Shown here in pieces: positions 25,201 to 37,600 of a DNA stretch of 64,000 nucleotides. Position 1 is the stretch's first letter. Each line of letters starts with the position of its first letter. The stretch comes from Membranipora membranacea (lineage: Eukaryota > Bryozoa > Gymnolaemata > Cheilostomatida > Membraniporidae). The notes beneath the pieces are model-generated. The model searched no databases. It had not been told where the DNA came from and was given only the letters and a program-made list of their open reading frames with translations. The position numbers and the translations under genes were made by a program. The stretch covers positions 32,490,001-32,554,000 of the forward strand of contig OU612068.1 of the NCBI GenBank assembly GCA_914767715.1. The letters are read 5' to 3'.

Positions 25201-28200
25201 AGACCAACGTTGACACATATCCTACAAGGAATAATAGTACAATGCAGTAATAAAATAAATATGTAATATATTATATGCATAAATATACACTCTTCCCTCA
25301 GTGGTATACTCATGGGAATTTCACAGGCAGAAACTCAAAATATACATTCATATAATATCTTACGCCCTGATCCATAAACACAGGTCCAGGTTCGTATCCG
25401 CCGATCTGTATTACATCTCCCTGTACTTTGAGGTATATAGACAGGTCATGATCTCTGATACTGGGCATACCGACCACCCCATCAATCCTCTCAGTGACCA
25501 CATAGGCATGTCTGAATGAGTACTGGGGAAGTTTAACTCCCAAAGGCTCAACCATCATCGGCGCCCAGCAGCCTACAAAATACAACCAATGAAATTGAGT
25601 ACAATTATTTCATATCTAAAACCTTGTCTAATATTTTGTAGGAGCACAACCTGTAATCCAAGATTCTGCTTAGTTCTACACATATAAATATAAATACTTG
25701 GTATTTATATTTATGTGTTTATGGTTCTACATTAACTAGGAATATCTGATCTCAACATTTTACCTCCACAAACAATAACATTATCCGTCTCTATCCTGCC
25801 TTTATCGGTATGTACAGCTTTGACTCTACGCCTGCCGAAATCATCTACGTATGTCTCGATCTCAGTCATATTTGTATCTGTGAATACCTTTTAGGAGAAA
25901 ACTACTGCATCAAACAAGCCATGTGGTAAAAGTAGCTCACACGATATCCTAATTCCTAATAAAGCTGTAAGGGGATGCATCTACTAGTGAATCCATTATT
26001 GTCATGCGGCTACGTTTTTTGATTTTACCAAAAAAAAGTAGCCGCGTCACAAGGCAAGTGATTTGTTGGCCATCAAGATTTTGTGAGCACGCCCAACCAC
26101 AGGCAAAATAAGTATATTCTACAGGGAAACGCATGAATCTCTAAAAATGGCTGCCTACATCTAGCCAATGTGTTGGCTCTGATTAGATGGTGCGAATCTC
26201 CCACCCACCAACCAGAGCCATCATATTGGCTTGCCTACAGCTGTCTGTATTAATCTCACCTGAGCGCCATTCATTCTAGCTCCTCTAGAGAGAGCTGTAC
26301 AATAACCTGCAGGGTCTATATGACCATCAGATGGAGAATATAAAGCTCCCACAATATCATCGACATTCATTAGAGGGTAGAGTTTCTGAGCTTCGGCTGG
26401 GGAGAGGATGTGAGACTCTATCCCCATATACTTCCCAAACTTACAACGAAAGAAACACAGGATTGAAAATATCTGGTTGTTTTTCTTTTGTAGAAAACTC
26501 ATTATTCAACAGTAGGCAATTTTTAATGAGAAGATTTCTAGAAAATGGGAGCTGAACTAGGTTTTTGGAATATGTTCTTATCATTTACCCTAAAGACCTA
26601 TCACAACTGAAGTCTTTACCAGGGAGTTGCTTGTACATGAAGAGGAAAAGTTTGTAGTGCTTCCATGTTCAGCAGCGCACTCACTAACACTGGGTTCTAC
26701 TCTCTTTGATGGCCTTTGGAGCAAATTTAAACATAAACACTCTTTTTAAAAAGCTAATTAAATGCATTTTATTAAACCAGCGACTGTTGAGCGGGGAAAA
26801 CTATGAATCATGCAAAACAAACTAGGTTGCAGATTTTGGTGGAATACAATATAAAGAGTTTATAGAGGATTACACTAGTCAAACATTAAGTAGAATGTAG
26901 AATACTCACTGTCTGCAGTCGTTTGTACTCGTCTAGCCTCTCTTTAGAAGAGGCTATAAACAATCCACCATTCTGGTGGAAGCCTGCATGAACCCCCGTC
27001 TCCTCCTCCAGTGTGTCCATAAGTTCTCGGGATATGTTATTCAGCAGCATCTCTGTCTCATTAGGCCGCAGTCTCCACAGCAAACCTACATTGGCAGCAT
27101 AATAAAACTAAACAGACTTACTTCAAATACTAATCGAACATCATGTCTGACATTGGCAATTGGGTCACACAGAAACGAAGGAATATAATTTGTTATTTGA
27201 GACAAACCCATAGACTTAATATTATTATTAATATTATTAAGTCTATGGGCCAACCCAAGGAGTAATAGACTTTATGCTAGCCACAATTTATATTCAATTA
27301 CTAGTGTTAAACAAGAGTTGTTTTACCAAATATGATACAATGTGTGAGATTGTCCAATAAATTGGGTTATAGGTGACAGCAGTGATAGTCAATGATCTGA
27401 GAGTAGATCTGTTACAGTAGAACCTGCTCCTCAATTTTATACATACATTTATTGTCAATCTACGATCATTTTTTAGAACGTTTTGGATGCTATAACTTAA
27501 ACTGCTTTCCCTTGCCTAGCATTTTAGCTTGTGAACTAGTTTGATGGTTTTTTGCGATTTTTTCATTCTAATTGTATTCTTGTTTAGTTGCTGTCACTTT
27601 ACTACGCATGAAAATTAAAAAATTTAGTTTTTGGTAACCATGCGAAGTAATAGGTGTCATTAACTGGGAGCATCTGGCACAGACACACACCTCACACCCA
27701 CAATCCTTTATCAGCACCCGGATTTGCAACAGCAACAAAAAGGTACATGCTGTAGTACTTGAACTGATCTTACATCAATAGCATTCTTGATAACAAAATC
27801 CATGGACAGAAACTAAGTCATTTGGCATTGTTCCAAGAGTGTGGGCTGGCAAATTATTCATAATAAATATGTAGGTCAAAACATGTTTTCCTGTTACAGA
27901 CGGCCAGTGTTTGCTGAGTTCAATGAACTTGGTTAGGTCAGACTGTGATACTCTCGTGAGTGCAATAGAACAGTGCACTGAATTTTTTGCAGGTCAATTT
28001 CTCCATAATATAATGTAATAGAGGTGTTTGGGATTGGGTGTTATATTAATTGGAGTGAATATAACCTGCAAAAATAAACGCTTGAGCAAAGCTCTGGCCC
28101 TGACCGATATATTTTCTCATGTCTAAAAAAACGGTAACTGTAAATTGCTGTACAGGCTGAACGGACTGAACAGCTGAACAGAATTTCTCAGACTAAAATT

Positions 28201-30264
28201 ATTATTTGTATTCTTTTCTCTGGCTGACTATCACTTCTCAAACACACTCTCCCTAACCAAATGATTTAATGAGTCACTAAGTTCATGTTGGCACCTAATA
28301 TAACCAATTTAGGGCAAACAAATGAATTTTATCAATTTGCTAATTCTGATAAAAATCTGATGGTGTTCAGGAAACCAGAAACGTTATCCAGCTCAAACAG
28401 CCAGTCTTGACAAGCTCTGTTATGGGAAGGGGGGCTGGGGGTTCTTCCCCAACGAAGCTTGCCGAGACAAGCTACTTTCCATCCATTCACTAGTGTCATG
28501 CCGAAAAATTAACTGCGAATAAAATGGGAAGAAACCAAGGCAAATCCACACTTAAAATAAATTAAGTAATGAGCAGAACATAAGGAATTGTCCACGCTTA
28601 TGCAAAACTAACCAATCATGTAAAGAATCAAACAAGTAGAAGTCTGAGAAATTCTGTTCAGCTGTTCAGTCCGTTCAGCCTGTTCAGCAATTTACAGTTA
28701 CCGCTAAAAAAATGAGTCAAGGACATGTGCAACAGAATGTTGTATGAACCCTAATTAACCCCTATTTTAGTGTCCAGGCAATTACAGACCAATATCTGTT
28801 TTACCCATTTTTTCAAAGATTTTTTATGAGAGAACAAACAAACAGATATCTCCATTGCTGTCAGTTTTCCGCATTCGTGAAATGATTCTGTACACAAAAC
28901 ACAAAAGTCACCATGCACCTCCTGCTATAGATCAATAAGCTAAAGTGGAAGGACCATAATGAACTCTATATAGACTCCCATCTCAGGTGGCCATAAATTA
29001 GTGCTAACTAACAATTAATCCTCTGTACCCCTAGGGTATATGACCTGGTGGTAAACAAAGCTGACTGAAGTGAATTCAGCCAATGAATCTGCTTTTAATC
29101 ATCTGCTAACCAATTAGCAGGGATAAATCCTGTGTGCTGTCATGTAGTCATTAACATTATATATAAACATTATGTATACACGCTGTTCACGGTTGAACGA
29201 GGCTCAACATGGCTGTCTGCGTTGACCAATGAGAATGCGGGTCGATCACCTAGTCCTAAACTAAAGAGGGATGTCTTGTCCACGTAATATTCCGCTCAAC
29301 TAGTAATTACTGGGTACCTGGATACTGACTGCATCATCATACAGACTTAGTATGGCATAATCACAATCATAATCACAACCCAGCACTTACCTCAAAACAC
29401 CGTACACTACATTCCACCTCACAACACTGCCATGCACAACATTACATCACAACAAGTCCCAAAAGTTCAGCAAAATTGACTGAGGAGTCAATGACACATG
29501 ATGAGCAATAACCAATTTTACAGCCTCACAAAACTAATCAATCAATGCATTCAATAGCATTAGAAACCACAACTTTTCTGAAACTCACCCCAGCCGAGAA
29601 ATCATCATAAAATAGTCGTTTTTAACATAAGCACTCTAATATTTTGACCCAATTCAATGACATTGATCAACTCTGTGAAGGCTTCACAGTATCTAAACGT
29701 CATACGAACCTGCTGTGTGCCAGGTGGTGCCAGCGGTGAGTTGATCCTTTTCTATGAGTACAGGGTTTTTGACGCCGAGTTTGGTCAGGTGGTACAGTGT
29801 ACTACATCCCACTGCACCTCCGCCCAGGACTACGGCATCAGAAGAGCTAGGCACTGCACTGACATCACTGCTTTTCTCATCTTTCAGGGTTCTGTGGTAG
29901 AAATTTGAAGGAAATGGAACAATAAACAAGGTAAAAAATAGGTAAAACCGTAAAAAGCTGTTGAATTAAACACCATTGGTTATATTGTGACAGCGGCACT
30001 GCACATCAGGGTTACTTTCTTCCAGTGAACTCTCACAAAAAATTAGAGAATTGCTGCTGATACATTGTTGTCGAATGCCTACTTTCAACTAAACATACTA
30101 TCCACATTAAAAGTGCCAACTAAAATAAATCAGTCTTACTTGTAAGGCACTCCCTTGGCGGTATCTGTATGGTCGGAGACAGTAGAACATTTAAGAGCTG
30201 ACACTATCCTGGAGTTATAGATCGCAAGACGCGTCAGCGTAGAATATCTGAGCAGCTGCAGCAT
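19300..30264 (-). CDS. SARDH: Sarcosine dehydrogenase, mitochondrial
   Basis: Flavoenzyme converting sarcosine to glycine in the mitochondrial matrix, passing the methyl group to folate. Coding exons in transcript order: 30264-30140, 29891-29710, 27085-26910, 26439-26260, 25887-25764, 25572-25364, 25079-24950, 24746-24569, 24364-24139, 23870-23757, 23040-22902, 22734-22627, 21659-21512, 21302-21230, 20898-20712, 20496-20328, 20100-19937, 19406-19300. They sum to 2,739 nt, or 912 aa; the human enzyme is 918. The N-terminus ([19 protein letters not shown]) is basic and amphipathic, as in a mitochondrial presequence. Next comes the FAD dinucleotide motif [16 protein letters not shown], then [10 protein letters not shown], where the His is the usual covalent-flavin position. 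The second half is the aminomethyltransferase-like folate domain ([33 protein letters not shown]) ending [17 protein letters not shown]. An AATAAA (19299-19304, minus) overlaps the stop codon. Its promoter abuts the Harbinger insertion. Confidence 0.96.
19585..19713. mobile_element. 129-bp MITE with ~41-bp TIRs and 9-bp duplication
   Basis: The ends read TAGTTTAAGCGCTCAAAATG and, from the other side, TAGTCTAAGCGCTCAAACTG; both continue into GCGGGATAGCTGGTAGAGG or a close variant. GGGCGGGTA is duplicated exactly at 19576-19584 and 19714-19722. A 9-bp duplication fits Mutator-like elements. It lies in the last intron of SARDH. Confidence 0.9.
22180..22209. mobile_element. 30-bp micro-element: two TIR tips joined head to head
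   Basis: A perfect palindrome with arm CACAGAGTAAGGATA, the same 15 bases that begin the foldback element at 37359. The 7-bp sequence ACCAAAT flanks it exactly on both sides (22173-22179, 22210-22216). It has no internal sequence. It lies in SARDH intron 12. Confidence 0.9.
23240..23466. repeat. 14-bp tandem repeat array (ACTAACAAAGACTT)n
   Basis: About 16 copies; the first dozen are nearly identical and the last few degenerate (AATAACAAAGACTT, AATAACAATGACTT). It is followed at once by GTTAAGTCTATGGG, resembling the tip CCCATAGACTTAA of the palindrome at 27207. This suggests the array grew from the edge of such an element. It lies in SARDH intron 10. Confidence 0.95.
25681..25723. mobile_element. 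43-bp hairpin insertion with 8-bp duplication (hAT-like?)
   Basis: GTTCTACA occurs directly before (25673-25680) and after (25724-25731) a 43-bp hairpin with arms ATAAATATAAATAC. An 8-bp duplication is the size hAT elements make, but the tips do not resemble hAT ends and low complexity allows chance. It lies in SARDH intron 5. Confidence 0.45.
27207..27249. repeat. 43-bp hairpin with CCCATAGACTTAATA arms
   Basis: The first and last 15 bases are exact inverted repeats and the centre is an ATT/ATA-rich stretch. No convincing target duplication is present. The tip sequence recurs beside the 14-bp satellite at 23474. It lies in SARDH intron 2. Confidence 0.65.
28132..28703. mobile_element. 572-bp MITE with ~60-bp TIRs and 9-bp duplication
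   Basis: The ends are CGGTAACTGTAAATTGCTG on both sides and continue through GGCTGAACGGACTGAACAGC to TTTCTCAGACT with about one mismatch. CTAAAAAAA is repeated exactly at 28123-28131 and 28704-28712. The interior has no open frame of note. A 9-bp duplication suggests a Mutator-type non-autonomous element. It lies in SARDH intron 2. Confidence 0.9.
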
Positions 30265-31137
30265 ACTGACTGCCTCCAATAACTATTGCACCTAGTATGT
30301 ATAAATATCTGTTCTACTTAGCTAGGTGTCACAACACCTTTATTTGCACACCTAACAGCAACGCACTAATGCTACCAAGTAATCACTTCATGCAAGTCGC
30401 TGTACCGAAAACCTCAACATCATAATAAAAACTGGTTTGATCCGGATTTATTAGATACACCCACAGCGGTATATAAAATCACAGAGTAAGGAGTAAAGGT
30501 CTAAGCACACGTAGCCGATAGTGACACGTTTTTGGCAACCTGCCCGATTTCATTGCACATTCCGATCTCAATCACGGCCGGAACATGTGCCTGCCAACGG
30601 AACGGGCATATCTGGCTGGTTATATATTTCTCAAACGGTTCAGTGATCTGCTGTGGTTTGATTGGCCCAAGGAAAGTCATGTGACAATCATGTGACATTG
30701 TTGCATAGCTACCTCAAAATAAAGCAATAGGAAATTGAACTGGCCACAGATCAACCACGCAGTGGGCCAGTAAGCATGCTGTGTTCCCTTGTTTGTCATG
30801 AATTTGGATGGAATCTACACAATCTGGATTGCCAGATTGCCATGTTATGTAACATGGTAGCTTTTTTTGCATGGAAACCATGGATATTTATAAGCAATGC
30901 TACCTGATGAGCCTGATCACCATGGATATCTATAAACATGTAGACTGAGGTAAGTTTCCTCTCCAGACTCCTGACATTGCAATGTATACAAGGGCAGCAA
31001 TCATTGTTGGAGGGGTTATTCTAAAACTCAATATGCCATAGAAGCAAACTCTGGTTATGTGTGGTTAGAATGGGATTGGTCACAACAACAAAAGGCCTAG
31101 CTGTTGTTGCTGCAGGGACTGGTCATCATTCACAACA

Positions 31138-33009
31138 ATGGAACACCAGGACGAAGATTTAGATTTTTACTCCGAGGAGCAAGAGAGCCTTCGGCTGCAG
31201 AGGGCAGCCTCTTCATGGCAGGAGCTTTTAATAGAGGCGGTAAAGGCACACCCTGTTCTTTATGATCGTACTGCACCTGGAAAAAAAGATGCTGAGACAA
31301 ACTTTTATGCCTGGGAAGCCGTTTCTACATCCCTTATCACCGACGGCCACATGAATCTTGCTGGAAGGGAGACAAGTCAGTTTTCATTGTAGTTCTTTAT
31401 CAGTCGGAGTTTTTGAAGCCATCATGAATTGGGTTCATGCTTTGGTATCTTCAGTATAGCTGGATATGACAGGCGTATCACCTCCTGGCAAGGCTTCGCA
31501 TTAAATAATAACACAACATACACCAACACAATTGCATTGTTTGCCGCTATCGTCGTTGGCCTGTCTATTAAAACATGTTTTTTCTCTACTTTCCTTATCA
31601 CAGCTGGTCAAGTGTGCAAAGAAAAGTGGGGGAGCATCAGGGATGGTTTTACCAAATCGATAGCCTCGAAAGAAAGACAAAGTGCCAGTGGAGCTGGAGC
31701 CCTGACTGGGTGGAAGCCATATGTTTACTATCAGCAGATGCTCTGGCTGCTTGACTACAAGAAAAAGAGGAGGTAATATAAAGTTTTTCATGCTACCTTA
31801 ATCATACAGAATATTTGGCATATCTTCCAAACATATGTTCTAGTATTAGAGACCTGGTAGTAAGCTGCATCAAGCCTATCCTACCAAGAATAATATCCAT
31901 TCAATTTTATCGGACACTGATAAGACCAGGCTAGAAAGAATTCAAAGGTCAGCAACCAGAACGATTTTACCTGATCTTCGTTATGATTAGCGCTTAGAAG
32001 TTTTAAATCTGACCACTCCATCTGTTTTTACAACTAATATCAGCGCCAAACATTTTATGAAAATAGCCAATGATCCGATGAATCCTTTTTTAACTGTATT
32101 AAACGAAATCTGCTAGAATATCCTCTCGTAAGCCTACAATTTTTAGACCAAACCTGTGTAGAACTGCTAAAAGTACCAAATTCTTTTTTCAATTTTGTAA
32201 GCAATATTTTGGTAACCTCTGATCTTTTTTTTTCTATACTTCATTTTTATTAGAGGTTTCTGCATAATTTTAACATTGTATATTGTACCTGCGGTGCTTT
32301 GTCAGCTCTGATGAGATTTAACACAGTTCTTTAAATCTTGTTCACAGAACACTAGATAACAGCAGCAGAGGTGACAGAGGACGAAGCAATGCCCCCGCCT
32401 CAGAAAGCTCTGAAAGCAGCACAAGAGCAAGCTCAGCATTGTCTTACCCGAGTAGACCAGGTTCCGCCCTTTCAGGCATCCAGCAGAGTACACCATTGGT
32501 TACGTCCCAGTCTGGTAAGTGCCTCGGCATCATGATTATTCCGTAACAACTACCAGAGACTTGTGGTGTGTACTATCTGTGTATACCATGTGATTAGTAA
32601 AACATCACAGCTCTTCTTGCATCATAGATAACATGTCAGTTCAGTAACCAGACACATTAAGACTATCAGCATCAATTCTTCTGTCTCTGTAGCCAGTGCT
32701 CCTAGGCTGCTGCTCTTCTTCATGATTCAGGTATTTTGAGTTCATTCCTTTGATCTTAACGGTACGTTTTTTTACAGTGAGTGATAGACTTCTTGCCCTG
32801 TTGAGCCCGCCAGCAACAACCTTACCTGCTGAAAGCCCAGCCAGCCAAGACGAGCCGGTTACTGTTCCCTCATCAGGAAAACGTAAGCCTTAATTTTAAC
32901 CACAATGCTTGAATCCGAATAATTTAAAACAAACAGTTGAATTTTTGATAATTTGTTGGCCTTGATACAATTATCGTTAGACAAGAGGGCAGCTTTCTTA
33001 TATTTATGT

Positions 33010-33048
<39 letters not shown>

Positions 33049-34312
33049 CATATAAGGAGTTAAGTCTTTGCTATTTCTCTCATTATTGAAATAGCGACAT
33101 TTACGTTTGGCTTACATACACTCACTTCATTTCCTGTACATACACCAACACTACAGCTAGCCAAATGTTTGTGATAGCTTACATTAAGTCACCGACGAAC
33201 TAGCTTAACATAAAACTCTAGCTAACATTTACTCCTCTAGGGCATGGGTGGGCATCCTTTATTTAAATTATGCAGCATTTTAAGCACTGTGCGGTATGTG
33301 GAAAGAAACATCAGCTCAACAGAACTACTGGTTTAATCTTCTGAAGTTTTGTTACATCATATTACCTAATGGTTTCTGGGATTTGCTTGTATAATGTCTG
33401 TATCCCTGTGTTTGGTGTGTATGGTATAGGGCAGGGTGGTTGTGGGAACGGGTGCTTTGCAAACACTTGTGAAATGAGAGGAAATCTGGAACATTTCAGA
33501 CAATATGCAGAAGCACTTGTAACGTGAGAACTTTTTGATACAAATCTGCCTTTCTTGTTCAAAATGACAGATTTGCAAAGAATAATAAAACAGTAATATT
33601 ACAGAACGCTGTAATTTCAACATTCAAAGTTCACTGTTCTGGATTATTTTGAAAAAGTATTTGGCACCAGTACAGTTATGATTTTTTGTGCAGCACGACT
33701 TGGGAAGCTTAGCTACATGCATAATACAGAATGGCCACTATTTTGGAATATTTATTGCGATTACATAGCGCTACGCATACTTGGACATCCAAGTAATGAT
33801 ACGGGAATCAAATATGTGCAATAGTTTTTTACAGGCATGGCCACAATAAGGCAGCAAAAAGTTTCTTATTAGGCCGCACTGGCATAAAGGCTGCAGTCCG
33901 CCCACAGCACCTCATGTATTTGTAATGTTATCCCAGTGTTTATATTCATGTTGTAGGCCCGGCTTTTACTGCAGCGGCCAGCACTTATCACAAGAAAAAA
34001 AGATCAACAGGCAACAAGGCAACGACTGGTATACAAGACACACTCCTGAGCGAGATACAGGACACAACTAAAATGCTAAAATCAGCAGTGGACAGCAAGG
34101 ACGCGGACGATGCCTTCGGAAGCTTTATAGCTTCCGAAATGAGGCAGATCCCACCAGGATACGAAAAAGACAATTTGAAACTGAAAATCCAGCAAGTGAT
34201 ATTTGAAACAAAATATCAATCACAAACAACATCCGCAATAACAACGACTCCGCGAGCGAAATTTGAGCTTGCCACGCCTTTTAACTATTCAGAGTACATG
34301 GGTCAAATGTGA
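31138..34312 (+). CDS. MADF-BESS domain protein of the Harbinger element
   Basis: Exons 31138-31375, 31604-31772, 32348-32514, 32778-32882 and 33957-34312 sum to 1,035 nt, or 344 aa. The N-terminal half is a MADF (Myb/SANT-like) domain: WQELLIEAVKAHPVLYD, then FYAWEAVSTSL, then QVCKEKWGSIRDGF. The middle is Ser/Thr-rich linker. The C-terminal part has a BESS-like segment around DDAFGSFIASEMRQIPPGY. In Harbinger elements this second protein binds the ends and partners with the transposase. The first donor (GTCAGT at 31376) is non-ideal and is the least certain junction. Intron 2 contains a LINE scrap and intron 4 a (TA)n run. Confidence 0.85.
31880..32115 (+). pseudogene. LINE reverse transcriptase C-terminal scrap
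   Basis: An interrupted frame reads TRLERIQRSATRTILPD, then a stop, then RLEVLNLTTPSVF and KHFMKIANDPMNPF. This resembles the region just after the reverse transcriptase domain in non-LTR retrotransposons. It has stops and no upstream catalytic part, so it is a dead fragment inserted in intron 2 of the MADF gene. Confidence 0.7.
33014..33042. repeat. (TA)n microsatellite
   Basis: A run of about 14 alternating TA units lies in intron 4 of the MADF-BESS gene. Confidence 0.95.
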
Positions 34313-34504
34313 GCAGCAATCATACTCTTACCACATCATGTTATAATTTTCTGTCTTATGCTCATTTTTTTATATATACGTATATATATACACAAAAATA
34401 TATTATAATATTTACATTGCAAAGATGATTAATTTTTAATTTAAATCATAATAAATGTGATGAAAAATTAGAGTTCTGCTATTTTTGTTGTACATTTTAG
34501 TAAG

Positions 34505-34680
34505 ATGTATAGATGGAAAGTAGCTTGCAAAGATATATGAAAAATAACTTGAAAAGACAGATGATAAAATATTCTGTAAAAATATTATAGTTGGATGTAT
34601 GATGGAAAGTATGTTGCAAAGATATATGAAAAATAACTTGAAAATATAGATGATAAAATATTCTGTGACAATATTATGGT
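34505..34680. repeat. 89-bp tandem duplication between the two Harbinger genes
   Basis: Two copies of an AT-rich 89-bp unit (for example GATGGAAAGTA at 34512 and again at 34601) fill most of the gap between the convergent stop codons at 34312 and 34687. The second copy runs up to the transposase stop. It probably forms shared 3' UTR sequence. Confidence 0.85.
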
Positions 34681-34686
34681 TTAATT

Positions 34687-37600
34687 TCATGGCAGGGTTG
34701 GCCGCTTTCTGGCCAGCATTTCCTGCTGCCATGGCACAGTCCCAGGCCCATTAAAATATTCAACAAAAACGTTTCTAACTGCACTCGCAGTAGCCTCCCA
34801 ATTTCGCTGTTGTGTGGCCTCAGCCTGCGGAAGACCAGCTTCCTGGCGCCAGATGCCATTCTGTCCACCTTCATCATTGCCATTGATCATATCCGCCACG
34901 CCAGGAGGAAGATAACTTCGGTCATGGTTTATCAATAGATAATTGTGTAGTACAGTCATTGCACCAACTTTCCTTTCAATGTTGACTGGAAGTCCCATCA
35001 TTGGCTTCTTCAACAACGTCCACCGCTGTGTCAAAATACCTGCCAAAACAAAAATTACATTATATAACGCACATTGATTTAAACAGTCATGGATGTGTGA
35101 GGGACGATGTGAGTGTCCCCAACAGGCGTAATGGGTGTGATTGAGTCTATGATAAACATTGGCACGCATCACACAACCACCATCAGGAAAAGGGAACATC
35201 AGGATGTTTACATAAACCTTTCACATTCAGTATATATCCAAGAGTAGTTTTGTTATATAGTAGTGATTTTCATTCAGTTCGGTTTACAGAGAGATGCCTG
35301 TGCAAAAACTCAAATATTAATTTTGACATTACAGGTGGGCTTGACCTGTCAGTTTGAAAACAAAAATGCAAGTGACTTTTCAGCTGAATCACACTACAGC
35401 ACAACTTCAACTGTCATCATAGCTATAGGCTATTTAGAAATTAAAACTTTAGTACATCATAACACCCCAACCTTGTGATGCGGCCAGATTTGATTTTCTA
35501 TTGAGAAAAAAGTGATAGTGGAACAAGCCTATTCATACAACACGCTCAATTATGTAGTATGCTGCACGCAAGTTGCTACGACTCCAAATTTTGAACTCAC
35601 CAAAAGCGTTTTCAATGACCCTGCGAGCTCTAGACAGTCTATAGTTATATATTCTCCGTTCCTCATTATTCCTAATATCTCTACCAGGGAAAGGACGCAT
35701 GAGGTAGGGCTTGAGAGGGAAGGCCTCGTCCCCGACAATGACATATGGTAGCATATGCTCGCCAACTGGTTCGGGACATGGTAACCTCACTTCTCCTGAA
35801 AGCAGAACATTACTAATGAAATAGGAAGTCGAGCTGAAAGATAACAATGCTTATGTTGCCATTTTCAAGGTCAAATAGAATAATAAAAATGAAAGAAGAT
35901 AAATTACTGGATATTATATATGTAGCTGCAATCTTTGCCTAGCTTTATAAGTGTACAGCTGAGGATGTACCCAAGTTTGATTGTTGAATGTATGTATGTT
36001 TATATTCGGTCTCAATCTCTGTGAAATAGGGGATAGGGTTGACATCATGAAATGAAGGGATTTACATTTGCGAATCAGCCCAAAAAATGGATGGGACTCA
36101 AAATGTAGCCTATTATGTGCAAGAAATTTCTTATATCTTGGTTGAACCCTACCACTCTGCATTCTACGATTGAAGTTGGACCACTCCCAGACACCCCCAT
36201 CCGCCTCACAACCAAGCTGTCCAATGTCCACAGAGATAAAACGATAACAAGAGTCAGCCATGGCCATCAGGTTCATCGAGTGAGTTCCTTTATAGTTGTA
36301 CCACTGAGAACCAGCTCCATGGGGTTTCTGGATAATAACATGCTTTCCTGTTCAAAGAAAATCATTAGAAAGGATATTCGAAAGTCACTTGATGGTGTAA
36401 GATGACTCGGCTTTTATTTTGACAGACTTGGACAGTTATAGATTGGATACTATCGAATATACTTATCTCAGAGATCCAGTAATAAAAAAACACTTGAAAT
36501 TTAATTATTTCCTAGCAGATATCAAATAAAGCCTGGTGCCCAATTGCAGTGGGCAATCTCAAGAGTCTGGAAACTCTTGCAACGCTCTTGCAATTGTCCG
36601 ACCAGTCTTGAGATTTTGTAGTTCAAATTGCAAAAAATTTACTCTAGAATTCTTGCAGCAGTTGCACAATAATCTTACAACTTCCAAGACTGCAGTTATC
36701 AATTGATTGCAGAATCTCTGAGTTTTATCAAATCTTAGTCCATATCGCATATACAGCCAAAATCTCTGCCCTTTGGTTCACAGTTAGTTTTCTAAGATAT
36801 TCTGTTGCAACTGTCTTGCAAATATCTTAGAATTCTGACGCCGTCAGACTTCTGAGATTAGTCTTACAAGACTTGCAAGAGTCTTGAGACGCTGAGATGT
36901 GGTTCAGAATAGAAGAACTGTTGCAAATCCTTGCAAGACCAAAAGTCTTGCAATTTGGCTGCAATTTGTCACCAGGCTTTAATACCACACATTATATTCT
37001 ATGATGGTTATTCAAAGGTCATGGCCAATTAATTTTGAGAACTGTTATTTACCGTCTAGCGCTCCAACGCAGTGTGGAAAGTTCCAGTTCTCACTGAACC
37101 TAAAATTCAAAGTAGAGAATCGATGCAGAAAAACTTTTTTGTGATAAAAACAACAACCAAAAGCATTTAGTGCTGTCATTGTATGCACCGAAAAAAATGA
37201 CATTGCAATGGTGAATTTGCAATCATTTGCCTATTCAAAGAGTGGTTACTCAATTATATACCTCCAGGCAAGTCCGATACTAGACTAAACAATTTTAATC
37301 ATTAATTTGTTAATTTCAAATACCGGCTCCATGCAGTGTCCAGCTATTTTGAAGACATCACAGAGTAAGGATAAGCAGAGGGGACACTTCAATGATCGTT
37401 ATAGTGCCTGCGGTTTTTATCCACTGGGGGAAATTCATCAATCTGGCCACCTGCCAATTTCAGAATATATATAAGTTACAGTGGAGTTTTGTCATACAGA
37501 CATAGCCACCTTTGATAGGTCATAATTCATTCTGTATTTATCCTAAAGACTGATTTCTAACTTTTCTGAAATGTCCAATCTTCGAGCTATACACCATATT

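Noticed and set aside
26003-26048. Hairpin with GCGGCTAC/GTAGCCGC tips in a SARDH intron
   Set aside because: The pairing is short and the flanking GTCA match is only four bases, too weak to call an insertion.
26221-26259. Extension of the SARDH exon past CAG into VRLIQTAVG
   Set aside because: A canonical GTGAGA donor follows CAG, and splicing there to 25887 restores family length and phase.
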